From Halotalea alkalilenta (GTDB lineage Bacteria; Pseudomonadota; Gammaproteobacteria; Pseudomonadales; Halomonadaceae), in assembly GCF_001648175.1 (NCBI RefSeq), contig NZ_CP015243.1:1860001-1924000 (forward strand): a stretch of DNA of 64,000 nt. Reading direction: 5' to 3'. Under the pieces are notes generated by a model. That model did not search any database. It was given only the letters and a program-made list of their open reading frames with translations, and had not been told where the DNA came from. Each line of letters starts with the position of its first letter. Positions within the stretch are counted from its first letter, which is position 1. Shown one piece after another: positions 10,711-18,488 of the stretch. The position numbers and the translations under genes are program-made.

Positions 10711-10752
10711 AACAAAAGCGAAGGCGCCGATGTATGAGCATCGACGCCTTCG
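10711..10752 (-). terminator. Rho-independent terminator of mvaT
   Basis: On the minus strand a stem (10745-10752 with 10719-10726, extended by 10739-10743 with 10728-10732, one internal mismatch, six-base loop) is followed directly by CTTTTGTT. It lies 64 bases after the mvaT stop. Good stem, T-rich tail and right orientation. Confidence 0.85.
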
Positions 10753-10815
10753 GGATAGCAAAGATGGCGCCAGGGTAATTTCCCGGACGCCGCCGGTATT
10801 ACCGGCGAGCGGGTT

Positions 10816-11220
10816 TCAACCCGCTTCTTGCGTTTCGGTCAGCCAGCCTTCGACGGTGTCGGCGCCGTATTCTTCTTTCCATTCCTTGAGTTCTTTGTGA
10901 TTGCCCCCTCGGGTTTCGATCACGCCGCCGGTATGGGGGTTCTTGTAGATCTTGAGTTTGCGCTTGCGCCGCGTGCCGCCGGAGGGAGCACCGCTCTTGC
11001 TGGCCTTGGGCGCCGTTTGGGCGCCACGCAGATCACCCTGCGGGTCGAGGATGTCGATGACGTCGGTGGAAGTCTTGTCGAACTGCTCGAGTAGCGCCTC
11101 GAGTTTGCGTTTGAATTCGAGCTCGCGCTGGAAAGTTTCATTGGATGCCATCGCCTGCAGGCGGGCTTGGAGCTCTTCGAGCTCTTTTTCCATTTTCAGG
11201 TAATCGCTAAGAACGGCCAT
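10816..11220 (-). CDS. mvaT: MvaT/TurB family H-NS-like nucleoid protein
   Basis: 134 aa. The N-terminal coiled coil (residues 1-60, MEKELEELQARLQAMASNE) is the oligomerisation domain, then comes a linker with KASKSGAPSGGTRRKRK, and the C-terminal DNA-binding domain has KNPHTGGVIETRGGNHKELK and ends with EGWL. This is the MvaT form of xenogeneic silencer known best from Pseudomonas; it binds AT-rich DNA and represses acquired genes. A GGAG lies before the ATG and an extended -10 promoter is visible upstream. A proper terminator follows the gene, so it is monocistronic. Confidence 0.95.
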   Translation of the reverse strand: MAVLSDYLKMEKELEELQARLQAMASNETFQRELEFKRKLEALLEQFDKTSTDVIDILDPQGDLRGAQTAPKASKSGAPSGGTRRKRKLKIYKNPHTGGVIETRGGNHKELKEWKEEYGADTVEGWLTETQEAG

Positions 11221-11266
11221 ATCTACTCCATACAGAAATTTAGTTTCTTGCCTTCACTGTCGCCGA

Positions 11267-11275
11267 ATCTTATCA
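11267..11275 (-). promoter_or_regulatory. Extended -10 promoter candidate for mvaT
   Basis: On the minus strand the sequence reads TGATAAGAT: an extended -10 (TGn plus TAAGAT, hexamer at 11267-11272), 47 bases upstream of the mvaT start and within AT-rich DNA. No good -35 is present, which is acceptable for an extended -10 promoter. Confidence 0.45.
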
Positions 11276-11330
11276 GAAAGCAAAAATAAATGGGAAGTAA
11301 AGAGATCGCCACATTAGCGCTACCGTTGGT

Positions 11331-11348
11331 ATTGACCTATTGGTCAAT
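11331..11348. promoter_or_regulatory. Perfect 18-bp dyad, likely operator
   Basis: ATTGACC at 11331-11337 and its exact inverse GGTCAAT at 11342-11348 flank a four-base TATT spacer. The size and spacing suit a dimeric helix-turn-helix regulator (TetR-like architecture). It lies 111 bases upstream of the mvaT start; no regulator gene adjoins it. The cognate protein is unknown. Confidence 0.5.
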
Positions 11349-11508
11349 GTCGGTGAGCGACTATCTCGCATCCTCGAGATACATGGGTGAAAGACTATTG
11401 AGGATTACCAGTAACAATAACAGGGTTTGTATTCACCGCCCCGGCAAGGGCGCTACCGTGCTGGCGAATTCGTCGGCGACGTGGTCAGAGCGGGAGTTCA
11501 CCGCAGTG

Positions 11509-11556
11509 CCGGATACGGCAACGCCGTCGCTCAATTGGGCAACGGCGTCGTATCGG
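11509..11556. repeat. Interrupted inverted repeat downstream of the metallothionein gene
   Basis: Arms around ACGCCGT (11521-11527) and ACGGCGT (11542-11548) plus outer ATACG/CGTAT matches can form a hairpin of about 15 pairs with interruptions. It lies just after the metallothionein stop but has no T-tract, so it may be a weak terminator or mRNA-stabilising structure. Confidence 0.4.
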
Positions 11557-11569
11557 TGGGACAACGGGA

Positions 11570-11725
11570 TCACTTACCGCAGGCGCAGTGACCGCACTCC
11601 TTCTCGCCCTGGGCATGGTTCGAGGCGCATATGTCGCTGCAATATGCCTTTCCATCGACCTCTATGGCACTTTCTCCCACCTCGCAGACACATTTAGGAC
11701 AAGCACAGACGGTTTCTTCGGACAT
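11570..11725 (-). CDS. Small bacterial metallothionein (SmtA/BmtA type)
   Basis: 51 aa with nine cysteines (CACPKCVC at the start, CSDIC in the middle, CGHCAC at the end) and two histidines, the metal-ligand pattern of bacterial metallothioneins that bind Zn and Cd in the cytosol. The central DGKAYCSDICASNHA stretch is the family hallmark. The ATG at 11723-11725 has a strong AAGGAG six bases upstream; the longer open frame to 11896 has no comparable site. It is slightly shorter than Pseudomonas or cyanobacterial homologues. No metal-sensing ArsR/SmtB gene lies beside it. Confidence 0.9.
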   Translation of the reverse strand: MSEETVCACPKCVCEVGESAIEVDGKAYCSDICASNHAQGEKECGHCACGK

Positions 11726-12052
11726 CGTGTTCTCCTTAAGTGACATATGCCTTTCGCATATCCACTCAAGCATGAACCTTGCACTCGCTTCAGGGTCAAG
11801 GGGGGCTTTTGTTCGAGTCGATTCAGCGTCCCGAGCTTTCACCGCGCCATTGTCCACGAGTGCGCCACGGGTGATTCCATGCACTGATGGAATCAATCAT
11901 CCTAGGGCTACACTGTGGATGTTCATTTCGATACCCGCTGCTGTCCTTCGATTCGTCGTACGTGTCCCTCGACAGGTTCGGGACGGGCTCGAGTTCGTAG
12001 AACCGCGTTTCACTTGGGGTGAACGGGTCGTGAAATATGGAGGGGGAGTTCG
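11726..12052. other. Intergenic region between metallothionein gene and pyc leader
   Basis: About 330 bases between divergent genes. It must contain the promoters of the metallothionein gene and of pyc, but no near-consensus pair stands out. An extended reading frame of the metallothionein crosses it without a plausible start. Confidence 0.45.
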
Positions 12053-12184
12053 ATGTCGGTCTTCATCGACGCGGTGAACGGCAACATCGCCCTGGCCCGC
12101 TTCGTGGCCGTTTCTCGGCGAGGGCGCACCGAGGGCGTGGGGACGGGGGTTCCAGCAGGCTCAGCAGCGGAGAGCGATCGATGA
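12053..12184 (+). CDS. Possible 43-codon leader ORF coupled to pyc
   Basis: ATG at 12053 follows a strong GGAGGGGGAG site (about 12040-12049) and opens a 43-residue frame beginning MSVFIDAVNGNIALARF and ending with TGA at 12182-12184. That stop overlaps the pyc ATG codons at 12181 and 12184 (ATGATG). The arrangement is what a translationally coupled leader peptide looks like; the pyc start itself has only a weak site (GGAGAG). I do not recognise the peptide and it could also be chance. Confidence 0.4.
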   Translation: MSVFIDAVNGNIALARFVAVSRRGRTEGVGTGVPAGSAAESDR

Positions 12185-15100
12185 TGTTCAAGAAAATACT
12201 GGTTGCCAACCGTGGCGAGATCGCGGTACGTGCCTTTCGCGCCGCGGTCGAGCTCGGTGCGCGCACGGTGGCGGTGTTCGCGCACGAGGACCGTCACTCG
12301 GAGCATTGCCTGAAGGCGGATGAAGCCTATCCGATCGGTGAGCAGGGCCATCCGGTGCGGGCCTATCTGTCGATCGATGAGATCATCCGCGTGGCGAAGA
12401 TGAGCGGTGCCGATGCGGTCTACCCGGGCTATGGCTTTCTCTCCGAGAATGCCGGTCTCGCCCGCGCTTGCCGCGACGCTGGCATCGTCTTCATCGGCCC
12501 GCCCGCGGAAGTGCTGGAGGTGGCCGGCGACAAGGTGCGAGCGCTGGCCAAGGCGCGCGAGCAGGGTATCCCGGTGCTTGCCTCGAGCGCGCCATCGAGT
12601 GACCTGGACGCGCTGCTCGAGGCAGCCGGGCCGATGACCTATCCGCTGTTCGTCAAGGCGGTCGCCGGTGGCGGTGGCCGTGGCATGCGCCGGGTCGCCG
12701 AACAGGGTGAGCTGCAAGGAGCACTCGAGGCGGCGATGCGTGAGGCCGAGGGTGCCTTCGGCGATCCGACCGTATTCATCGAGCAGGCGGTGCAGCGTCC
12801 CCGGCACGTCGAGGTGCAGATCCTCGGTGACAGCCAGGGTGGGGTGATTCACCTGTTCGAGCGTGACTGCTCGGTACAGCGCCGTCACCAGAAGGTGGTC
12901 GAGATCGCCCCGGCGCCGAATCTCGACCCCACTGTGCGTGAGGCCCTGCATCGCGACGCGGTTTCGTTTGCGCGCGCGCTCGGCTATCGCAACGCTGGAA
13001 CCGTCGAGTTCCTGCTCGAGACCGCCGGGCCGAACGCTGGCCAGCACGTGTTCATCGAGATGAATCCGCGCATCCAGGTCGAGCATACGGTCACCGAGGA
13101 GATCACCGACGTCGACCTGGTCCAGGCGCAGATTCGCATCGCCTGCGGAGAATCCCTCGCCGAGCTGGGGCTGAGTCAGGAGGCCCTGCGGGTCAACGGC
13201 GCGGCGCTGCAATGCCGGATCACCACTGAGGATCCGGCCAATGGATTTCGTCCCGATACCGGCATGATCACGGCCTATCGCGCGGCGGGTGGTGCCGGCG
13301 TGCGACTCGATGGCGGTACCGCCTATGCCGGCGCCGAGGTGAGCCCGCACTTCGATTCGATGCTGGTCAAGCTCACCTGCCGTGGGCGCGACTTTCCCCT
13401 TGCGGTGGCGCGTGCGCGTCGCGCGCTGGCGGAGTTCCGCATCCGCGGGGTGAGCTCCAACATCGCTTTCCTTCAGGGCGTGCTGGACGAGGAGGCGTTT
13501 CTTAAAGGGGATCTCTCCACCGCCTTCATCGAGGAGCGTCCCAGGCTGCTCCAGGCGCTGCCGAGCCAGGACCGCGGGACCAAGCTGCTGAGCTGGCTCG
13601 CCGAGGTCACCGTCAATCGTCCCTTCGGTCCGCCGCCGGGCGGCGTTGAGCCGGCGAGCAAGCTGCCGCCATTGCCCGAAGCCGAGCCTTCGCCGGGTAG
13701 CCGCCAGCGTCTGCTCGCCGTTGGCGCCGAGGCGTTCGCGCGCGAGCTGCGCCAGTCGCCGCGCGTGTGGATCACCGACACCACCTTCCGCGACGCCCAC
13801 CAGTCGCTGCTCGCCACCCGGGTACGCAGCTACGATCTGCTCGCAGTCGCCCCCTATGTCGCCCGGCTGACTCCTGAACTGCTCAGTGTCGAATGCTGGG
13901 GCGGGGCGACGTACGACGTCGCGCTGCGCTTTCTCGGCGAGGACCCTTGGGAGCGTCTGGCCCGGCTGCGCCAGGCGCTGCCCAACGTCGCGCTGCAGAT
14001 GCTGCTGCGCGGACGCAACACCGTCGGCTACACCCCCTATCCGACGGCGGTGAGCGACGCCTTCATCGAGGCGGCGGCGGCGCAAGGGGTGGATATCTTC
14101 CGCATCTTTGACTCGCTCAACGATGTCGAGCAGATGCGCCCGGCGATCGAAGCGGTACGTCGCACCCACGCGGTCGCCGAGGTGGCGCTTTGCTATACCG
14201 GCGATCTCAGTGACCCGGCCGAGACGCTCTACACCCTCGACTACTATCTCGGTCTCGCCGAGCGGATCGTCGCCGCCGGCGCCCATATCCTCGCGATCAA
14301 GGACATGGCCGGACTGCTGCGCCCGCAAGCGGCGCGAATCCTGGTCGAGGCGCTGCGCAGCCGCTTCGAGCTGCCGATTCACTTGCATACCCATGACACC
14401 GCCGGCGGCCAGCTGGCGACCCTGATGGCAGCGGTCGAGGCCGGCGCCGACGCGGTCGACGCGGCCTGCGCTGCGATGTCCGGCACTACCAGCCAGCCAT
14501 CGCTCGCGAGCCTGGTCGCGGCCTACGCCCACACCCCGCGTGACACCGGGCTTTCACTGGCGGCGGTCAATTCGCTCGAACCCTACTGGGAGGCGGTGCG
14601 CAAGCTCTATCTGCCGTTCGAGGCCGGGCTCCCGGCGCCGACCGGGCGGGTCTACCACCACGAGATCCCCGGAGGCCAGCTCTCCAATCTGCGCCAGCAG
14701 GCGGTGGCGCTGGGGCTGGGCGACCGGTTCGAGGCGATCGAGGAGATGTACGCGCGCGCCGATCGCCTGCTCGGCCGGCTGGTCAAGGTGACACCCTCGT
14801 CGAAGGTGGTCGGCGACCTGGCGCTGCAGCTGGTCGCGGTGGGAGCCGACATCGAACAGTTCGCCGCTGATCCGCAGCGCTTCGATATCCCCGACTCGGT
14901 GATCGGCTTTCTCGCCGGTGACCTCGGCACGCCTCCCGGCGGCTGGCCCGAGCCGTTTCGCAGCCGGGCGCTGGCCGGGCGGAGCAGGAAGCCGGCGATC
15001 GCTGAGCTAGACGACGAAAGCCGTGCCGCGCTTGCGCTGCCAGGGCCCGCGCGTCGCCAGCTGCTCAACCGGTTGCTGTTCGCCGCGCCGGCGAAGGCGT

Positions 15101-15579
15101 TCGAGCAGGTGCGCGCTCGCTATGGTGATCTCTCGGTGCTCTCCAGCGCTGACTACTTCTATGGCCTGAGCCCGGGCGAGGAGCATGCGGTGATGCTCGA
15201 GGAGGGGGTGCGCCTGCTGGTCGCAATCCGCGCGATCGGGGCCAGCGACGAGCGCGGCATGCGCCAGGTGATGTGCAGTCTCAACGGCCAGCTGCGTCCG
15301 CTTTCGGTGCGCGATCACTCGGTCACTGCCGAGCAGCATGAAACGGAAAAAGCCGATCCGACCGAGCCTGGACAGGTCGCGGTGCCTTACGCCGGCGTGG
15401 TCACGGTCACCGCCAGGGCGGGCGAGCCGATCGAGGCCGGTGCGCCACTGGCGACGCTCGAGGCGATGAAGATGGAGGCGACGATCACCGCGCCGATAGC
15501 TGGAGCGCTCGATCGCGTCATTCCGTCTGGGCCGCGGGCGATGGAGGCAGGGGACCTGATCGCGGTGATCAGGCCCTGA
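12181..15579 (+). CDS. pyc: Pyruvate carboxylase, single-chain
   Basis: 1132 aa biotin enzyme that converts pyruvate, bicarbonate and ATP to oxaloacetate, refilling the TCA cycle. Domain order: biotin carboxylase (about 1-450; KILVANRGEIAVRAFRA, KAVAGGGGRGMR, FIEMNPRIQVEHTVTEE), carboxyltransferase TIM barrel (about 515-790; DTTFRDAHQSLLATRVRS, the metal-binding HLHTHDTAGG), tetramerisation/linker, and a C-terminal biotinyl domain with EAMKMEA (biotinylated lysine near 1097). This is the alpha4 single-polypeptide form, whereas Pseudomonas uses two subunits. ATG at 12181 or 12184 is the start. Convergent with the flavin oxidoreductase gene across a hairpin. Confidence 0.94.
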   Translation: MMFKKILVANRGEIAVRAFRAAVELGARTVAVFAHEDRHSEHCLKADEAYPIGEQGHPVRAYLSIDEIIRVAKMSGADAVYPGYGFLSENAGLARACRDAGIVFIGPPAEVLEVAGDKVRALAKAREQGIPVLASSAPSSDLDALLEAAGPMTYPLFVKAVAGGGGRGMRRVAEQGELQGALEAAMREAEGAFGDPTVFIEQAVQRPRHVEVQILGDSQGGVIHLFERDCSVQRRHQKVVEIAPAPNLDPTVREALHRDAVSFARALGYRNAGTVEFLLETAGPNAGQHVFIEMNPRIQVEHTVTEEITDVDLVQAQIRIACGESLAELGLSQEALRVNGAALQCRITTEDPANGFRPDTGMITAYRAAGGAGVRLDGGTAYAGAEVSPHFDSMLVKLTCRGRDFPLAVARARRALAEFRIRGVSSNIAFLQGVLDEEAFLKGDLSTAFIEERPRLLQALPSQDRGTKLLSWLAEVTVNRPFGPPPGGVEPASKLPPLPEAEPSPGSRQRLLAVGAEAFARELRQSPRVWITDTTFRDAHQSLLATRVRSYDLLAVAPYVARLTPELLSVECWGGATYDVALRFLGEDPWERLARLRQALPNVALQMLLRGRNTVGYTPYPTAVSDAFIEAAAAQGVDIFRIFDSLNDVEQMRPAIEAVRRTHAVAEVALCYTGDLSDPAETLYTLDYYLGLAERIVAAGAHILAIKDMAGLLRPQAARILVEALRSRFELPIHLHTHDTAGGQLATLMAAVEAGADAVDAACAAMSGTTSQPSLASLVAAYAHTPRDTGLSLAAVNSLEPYWEAVRKLYLPFEAGLPAPTGRVYHHEIPGGQLSNLRQQAVALGLGDRFEAIEEMYARADRLLGRLVKVTPSSKVVGDLALQLVAVGADIEQFAADPQRFDIPDSVIGFLAGDLGTPPGGWPEPFRSRALAGRSRKPAIAELDDESRAALALPGPARRQLLNRLLFAAPAKAFEQVRARYGDLSVLSSADYFYGLSPGEEHAVMLEEGVRLLVAIRAIGASDERGMRQVMCSLNGQLRPLSVRDHSVTAEQHETEKADPTEPGQVAVPYAGVVTVTARAGEPIEAGAPLATLEAMKMEATITAPIAGALDRVIPSGPRAMEAGDLIAVIRP

Positions 15580-15604
15580 ATCGAAGGGGAGAAGAGGGCG
15601 TCAG

Positions 15605-15639
15605 CGACGAGAAGCCCCCATGTCGGGGGCTTCTCGTCG
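15605..15639. terminator. Perfect 15-bp hairpin between convergent pyc and OYE genes
   Basis: Positions 15605-15619 are the exact inverse of 15625-15639, with a five-base loop. It lies 25 bases after pyc and 9 bases after the convergent oxidoreductase gene. There is no clear T-run on either strand, but position and stem strength support a bidirectional terminator. Confidence 0.65.
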
Positions 15640-15647
15640 GCGTTGGC

Positions 15648-16736
15648 TCAGTAGCGTTCGAGCCAGTGGGCGTAGGGCGCGGGCAGCGTCCACGACGGGC
15701 GCTCGATCCCAAGCGCCTTGGCCGCGGCATAGGGCCAGTGCGGGTCGGCGAGGTGGGCGCGGGCGACCATCACCAGGTCGAGTTCTCCGCTGGTGATCGC
15801 CTTCTGGGACAGCTCCGGCGTGCCGAAGCCCCATGCCGAGGCGACCGGCAGCCCGCTCTCGCGACCAACCCGCTGTGCGATCGGGCCCATGAAACCGGGG
15901 CCCCAGGGGATGTTGGCCTCAGGTGTCGAGAAGCCAATGCTGACGCTGAGCAGATCGAGACCGCCGGCCTTGAACTCGCGAACCAGCTCGATCGACTCGG
16001 TCATCGTCCTTTCGTCGTCACCGTCGAACTCGATCACCCCGAAGCGAGCGGTCAACGGCAGGTGCTCCGGCCATACCTCACGTACCGCGGCGAGCGTTTC
16101 GAGCAGGAAACGGCTGCGATTCTCGCGGCTGCCACCATAGGCATCGGTGCGCTGGTTGGAGTGAGGGGAGAAGAAGCTCTGGCCGAGGTAGCCATGGGCG
16201 AAGTGCAGCTCCAGCCACTCGAAACCAGCCTCGAGCGCGCGCCGCGCGGCGGCGACGAAGTCCTCGCGGACCCTGGTGATCTCCTCGAGGCTCATCTCCC
16301 TCGGTACTTTCGGCAGATTGGCGCCGAACGCCAGCGCGGAGGGAGCGATGGTCTGCCAGCCGCGTGGGTCGCCCTCGGCGAGGTGGTCATCGCCCTCCCA
16401 TGGGCGGTTTGCGCTCGCTTTGCGTCCCGCATGGCCGAGCTGGATTCCCGGCACCGCCCCCGCGGCCTTGATCGAGGCCGCGATCGGGACGAAGGCGTCG
16501 CGTTGGGCATCGTTCCAGAGACCCGTGCAGTGCGGCGTGATCCGGCCCTCGGGGGAGACCCCGGTGGCCTCGACGATCACAAGGCCTGCACCGCCGCGTG
16601 CGATACTGGCGTAGTGCACTCCATGCCAGTCGTTGGGCATGCCATCCTCGGCCATGTACTGGCACATCGGCGGTACCGCGATGCGGTTGCGAAGATGAAC
16701 ATCCTTGAGCTTGAACGGTTCGAACAGCGTGGGCAT
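15648..16736 (-). CDS. OYE-family NADH:flavin oxidoreductase (XenA/YqjM-like)
   Basis: 362 aa FMN TIM-barrel ene-reductase of the Old Yellow Enzyme family, reducing activated C=C bonds or nitro compounds with NAD(P)H. Landmarks: LFEPFKLKDVHLRNRIAVPP with the class-typical PPMCQY cysteine, IQLGHAGRKAS (substrate-binding His), HFAHGYLGQSFFSP, and SRFLLE. These fit the bacterial YqjM/XenA class. The start at 16736 has AGGAAA six bases upstream; longer frames to 16868 are discarded. It is divergent from an ArsR gene with a 22-bp palindrome between them, so regulation by that protein is likely. Confidence 0.9.
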   Translation of the reverse strand: MPTLFEPFKLKDVHLRNRIAVPPMCQYMAEDGMPNDWHGVHYASIARGGAGLVIVEATGVSPEGRITPHCTGLWNDAQRDAFVPIAASIKAAGAVPGIQLGHAGRKASANRPWEGDDHLAEGDPRGWQTIAPSALAFGANLPKVPREMSLEEITRVREDFVAAARRALEAGFEWLELHFAHGYLGQSFFSPHSNQRTDAYGGSRENRSRFLLETLAAVREVWPEHLPLTARFGVIEFDGDDERTMTESIELVREFKAGGLDLLSVSIGFSTPEANIPWGPGFMGPIAQRVGRESGLPVASAWGFGTPELSQKAITSGELDLVMVARAHLADPHWPYAAAKALGIERPSWTLPAPYAHWLERY

Positions 16737-16779
16737 ACGAGTTTTCCTAACCATGAAAGGCTTTAGTGGTTTGGTTGCG

Positions 16780-16801
16780 TAGTTCGATATTGATCGAACT
16801 A
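16780..16801. promoter_or_regulatory. 22-bp palindrome, likely ArsR operator
   Basis: TAGTTCGAT at 16780-16788 and its exact inverse ATCGAACTA at 16793-16801 are separated by ATTG. The site lies 44 bases upstream of the oxidoreductase ATG and 41 bases upstream of the arsR ATG. An ArsR dimer bound here could control both genes. Confidence 0.75.
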
Positions 16802-16841
16802 GCATAGTCGTACTGAAGTTCGCACGCAAAGCTCGTGTATC

Positions 16842-17159
16842 ATGGCGTTCATGCGACCTTTCAAGCACCCGCCCAGCCAGGACTTCAGTCTCGAGCGCCT
16901 ACTCCATGCCTTGAGCGATCCGGTGCGCCTCGGCATCGTGCGCCATCTCGCCCGAGTCGGGGAGGCCACCTGTGGTGAGCTGGACGGTGGCCGGCCGAAA
17001 TCGAGCATGTCCCATCATTTTCGTGTCCTTCGCGAAGCGGGCCTGGTGCATACCCGCCACGCCGGCACCACCCATATGAACAGCCTGCGCCGAGCCGATC
17101 TCGACGCGCGCTTCCCCGGCCTGCTCGACGCCATCCTGCGTCAGCCCCTCTCCGATTGA
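16842..17159 (+). CDS. ArsR/SmtB-family transcriptional regulator
   Basis: 105 aa winged-helix regulator. LLHALSDPVRLGIVRHLAR is the classic ArsR beginning of the DNA-binding domain, SSMSHHFRVLREAGLVH is the recognition helix and HAGTTHMNSLRRADLDARFP is the wing and C-terminus. No obvious alpha-3 CxC metal site is present, so it likely senses something other than a metal, perhaps a redox or electrophile signal connected to the divergent ene-reductase. ATG at 16842 or 16851 can start it. It faces a palindromic operator in its own promoter. Confidence 0.88.
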   Translation: MAFMRPFKHPPSQDFSLERLLHALSDPVRLGIVRHLARVGEATCGELDGGRPKSSMSHHFRVLREAGLVHTRHAGTTHMNSLRRADLDARFPGLLDAILRQPLSD

Positions 17160-17191
17160 CCATGCCGCCGAACCACTGAGCCCGAAAACGC

Positions 17192-17221
17192 GATGCCCCG
17201 CCTCTCTCGAGACGGGGCATC
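17192..17221 (-). terminator. Hairpin between arsR and the GlsB-type gene
   Basis: GATGCCCCG (17192-17200) pairs with CGGGGCATC (17213-17221). Read on the minus strand it is followed by GCGTTTTCGG, so it most likely ends the GlsB-type transcript; it may also stop arsR transcription. A second, smaller stem (17235-17242 with 17248-17255) lies just before it. Confidence 0.6.
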
Positions 17222-17269
17222 CGGTTGCGATCCGCACGATGCGCTTTGCATCGTGACGGCCCGATGGGG

Positions 17270-17518
17270 CTACTTGGCGATCTTGCGATAGATGAACAGC
17301 ACCACCAGGGCACCGATCACCGCGACCGCGAAACTGCCGAGGTTGAAGCCGTCGACGGTGCCGTAGCCGAGCGCGGTGCTGATCCAGCCGCCCACTACTG
17401 CGCCGACGATACCGAGCACGATGGTCAGGATGAAGCCTCCACCGTCCCTGCCCGGCATCAGGAACTTAGCGACGATGCCTGCGATGAGGCCGAACACGAT
17501 CCACGAGATGATTCCCAT
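17270..17518 (-). CDS. GlsB/YeaQ/YmgE family small membrane protein
   Basis: 82 aa with three predicted membrane helices (about residues 3-20, 28-48 and 55-77) and the GxxxG-rich pattern of the transglycosylase-associated (GlsB/YeaQ/YmgE) family: FGLIAGIVAKFLMPGRDGGG, VLGIVGAVVGGWI. These inner membrane proteins are general-stress associated; despite the old name no enzymatic activity is established. A strong AAGGAGGG precedes the ATG. Confidence 0.9.
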   Translation of the reverse strand: MGIISWIVFGLIAGIVAKFLMPGRDGGGFILTIVLGIVGAVVGGWISTALGYGTVDGFNLGSFAVAVIGALVVLFIYRKIAK

Positions 17519-17596
17519 TGCACCCTCCTTAGTCTAGAGAACGTGTTGATTGTAGTAGCTTTTCAACCAAGGGAAAGGAATCGTGCCGGATCGTGC

Positions 17597-18469
17597 TCAG
17601 ACCGTCTCGGTGGGCCGCTCGATTTTGTCCACTTTCAGCATCCGGGCGATCACCTTGTCCAGCTCGCGCTGGTCGAAGATCTTCTTCCAGTCGGGCTTGA
17701 TGATCGTCTCCTTGCCGTAGTCGATCGCGATCATGCAGGCGTCGGAGAACGGGTTGGTGCTGCGGAAGGCGACCGCCAGGGCGATCTGGATGTGTCCGTA
17801 GAGCATCGCCTCGGCGGCTTCACGGGGTACGCCGACTGCCTTGACCGTTTCGTCGAGCGCTTCCTTCATGAAGGTGCCGACCATGCAGGCCACGGTCTCG
17901 ACCAGGGTCGGTTCGAGGTAGGCGAGCTGAGTGACCGTCACCCAGTGAACCTGCTCGACCGGCGCATACATCACCCGGATGACCTCGGTCAGCGCGGCAC
18001 GCTGGGCGTCGCTGCCGCGTTCGAACGCTGCGGCCACGTGCTGGGGCGCGGCGACACCGCCGAACGCATCGGCATGCTCCTCCTTGGTGTAGCGCTCGAG
18101 GAATACCGAAGGATGGCACGGGTGGGCGACGGCGTAGTGGATGTCCTCGCGCTTGGCCAGCAGGTTGGCGTAGGCCGCTGCCGGGTCGAGAGTCAGCAGC
18201 ACCGCACCGCTTTTCATCATTGGTACGACCGCGCCCGAGACCGCGCCGAGGGCGATGTCCGGGACTGCGAGAATCACCACGTCGGCGTCTGGCACCGCCG
18301 CATCGCTGTCGCAGAGCTCACGGCCCGCCGCGGTCACCTGCGCCTGTGCGGATGGAGAGTTTTCGCAGTAGCGGACGTCGAACGAGCTGCGCTGCAGGTT
18401 GGCGGAGATCCGCATTCCCATTTTGCCGCCGGCGCCGATCAATGCTATGGATTGGGTCTGGAGAGTCAT
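17597..18469 (-). CDS. apnO: ApnO-like D-apionate oxidoisomerase
   Basis: 290 aa NAD(P)-binding oxidoreductase. The N-terminus IALIGAGGKMGMRISANL is a Rossmann GxGxxG. The rest (DADVVILAVPD, YAVAHPCHPSVFLE, the C-terminal helical domain with GHIQIALAVAF) matches proteins annotated as phosphogluconate dehydrogenase C-terminal domain-containing, the family from which D-apionate oxidoisomerase was defined; that enzyme converts D-apionate to 3-oxo-isoapionate. AAGGAG precedes an ATGATG pair; the second ATG (18467-18469) has the better spacing. It is last in an operon after an OiaC-like gene and an MFS gene, which supports the assignment. The substrate is inferred, not shown. Confidence 0.75.
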   Translation of the reverse strand: MTLQTQSIALIGAGGKMGMRISANLQRSSFDVRYCENSPSAQAQVTAAGRELCDSDAAVPDADVVILAVPDIALGAVSGAVVPMMKSGAVLLTLDPAAAYANLLAKREDIHYAVAHPCHPSVFLERYTKEEHADAFGGVAAPQHVAAAFERGSDAQRAALTEVIRVMYAPVEQVHWVTVTQLAYLEPTLVETVACMVGTFMKEALDETVKAVGVPREAAEAMLYGHIQIALAVAFRSTNPFSDACMIAIDYGKETIIKPDWKKIFDQRELDKVIARMLKVDKIERPTETV

Positions 18470-18488
18470 CATCGGGCTCCTTGGAGCG

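Larger units (their letters stand above)
11276..11569. other. AT-richer non-coding region upstream of mvaT
   Basis: Together with 11221-11275 this is about 350 bases without a believable gene. Base composition is clearly lower in GC than the surroundings up to about 11430. It holds the mvaT promoter side, an 18-bp palindrome and a hairpin-forming repeat, listed separately. Confidence 0.5.

Noticed and set aside
10391..10900. Short open frames between ompW and mvaT
   Set aside because: No start sites or composition to support them, and one spans the mvaT terminator.
12010..14532. 840-codon open frame on the minus strand
   Set aside because: It lies fully antisense to pyc, whose protein matches a known family over its length; the antisense frame is His/Arg/Gly-rich without recognisable domains and results from high GC content.
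17597..18469. 6-phosphogluconate or 3-hydroxyisobutyrate dehydrogenase
   Set aside because: The Rossmann start fits, but the catalytic segments of those families are not seen and the operon context supports ApnO.
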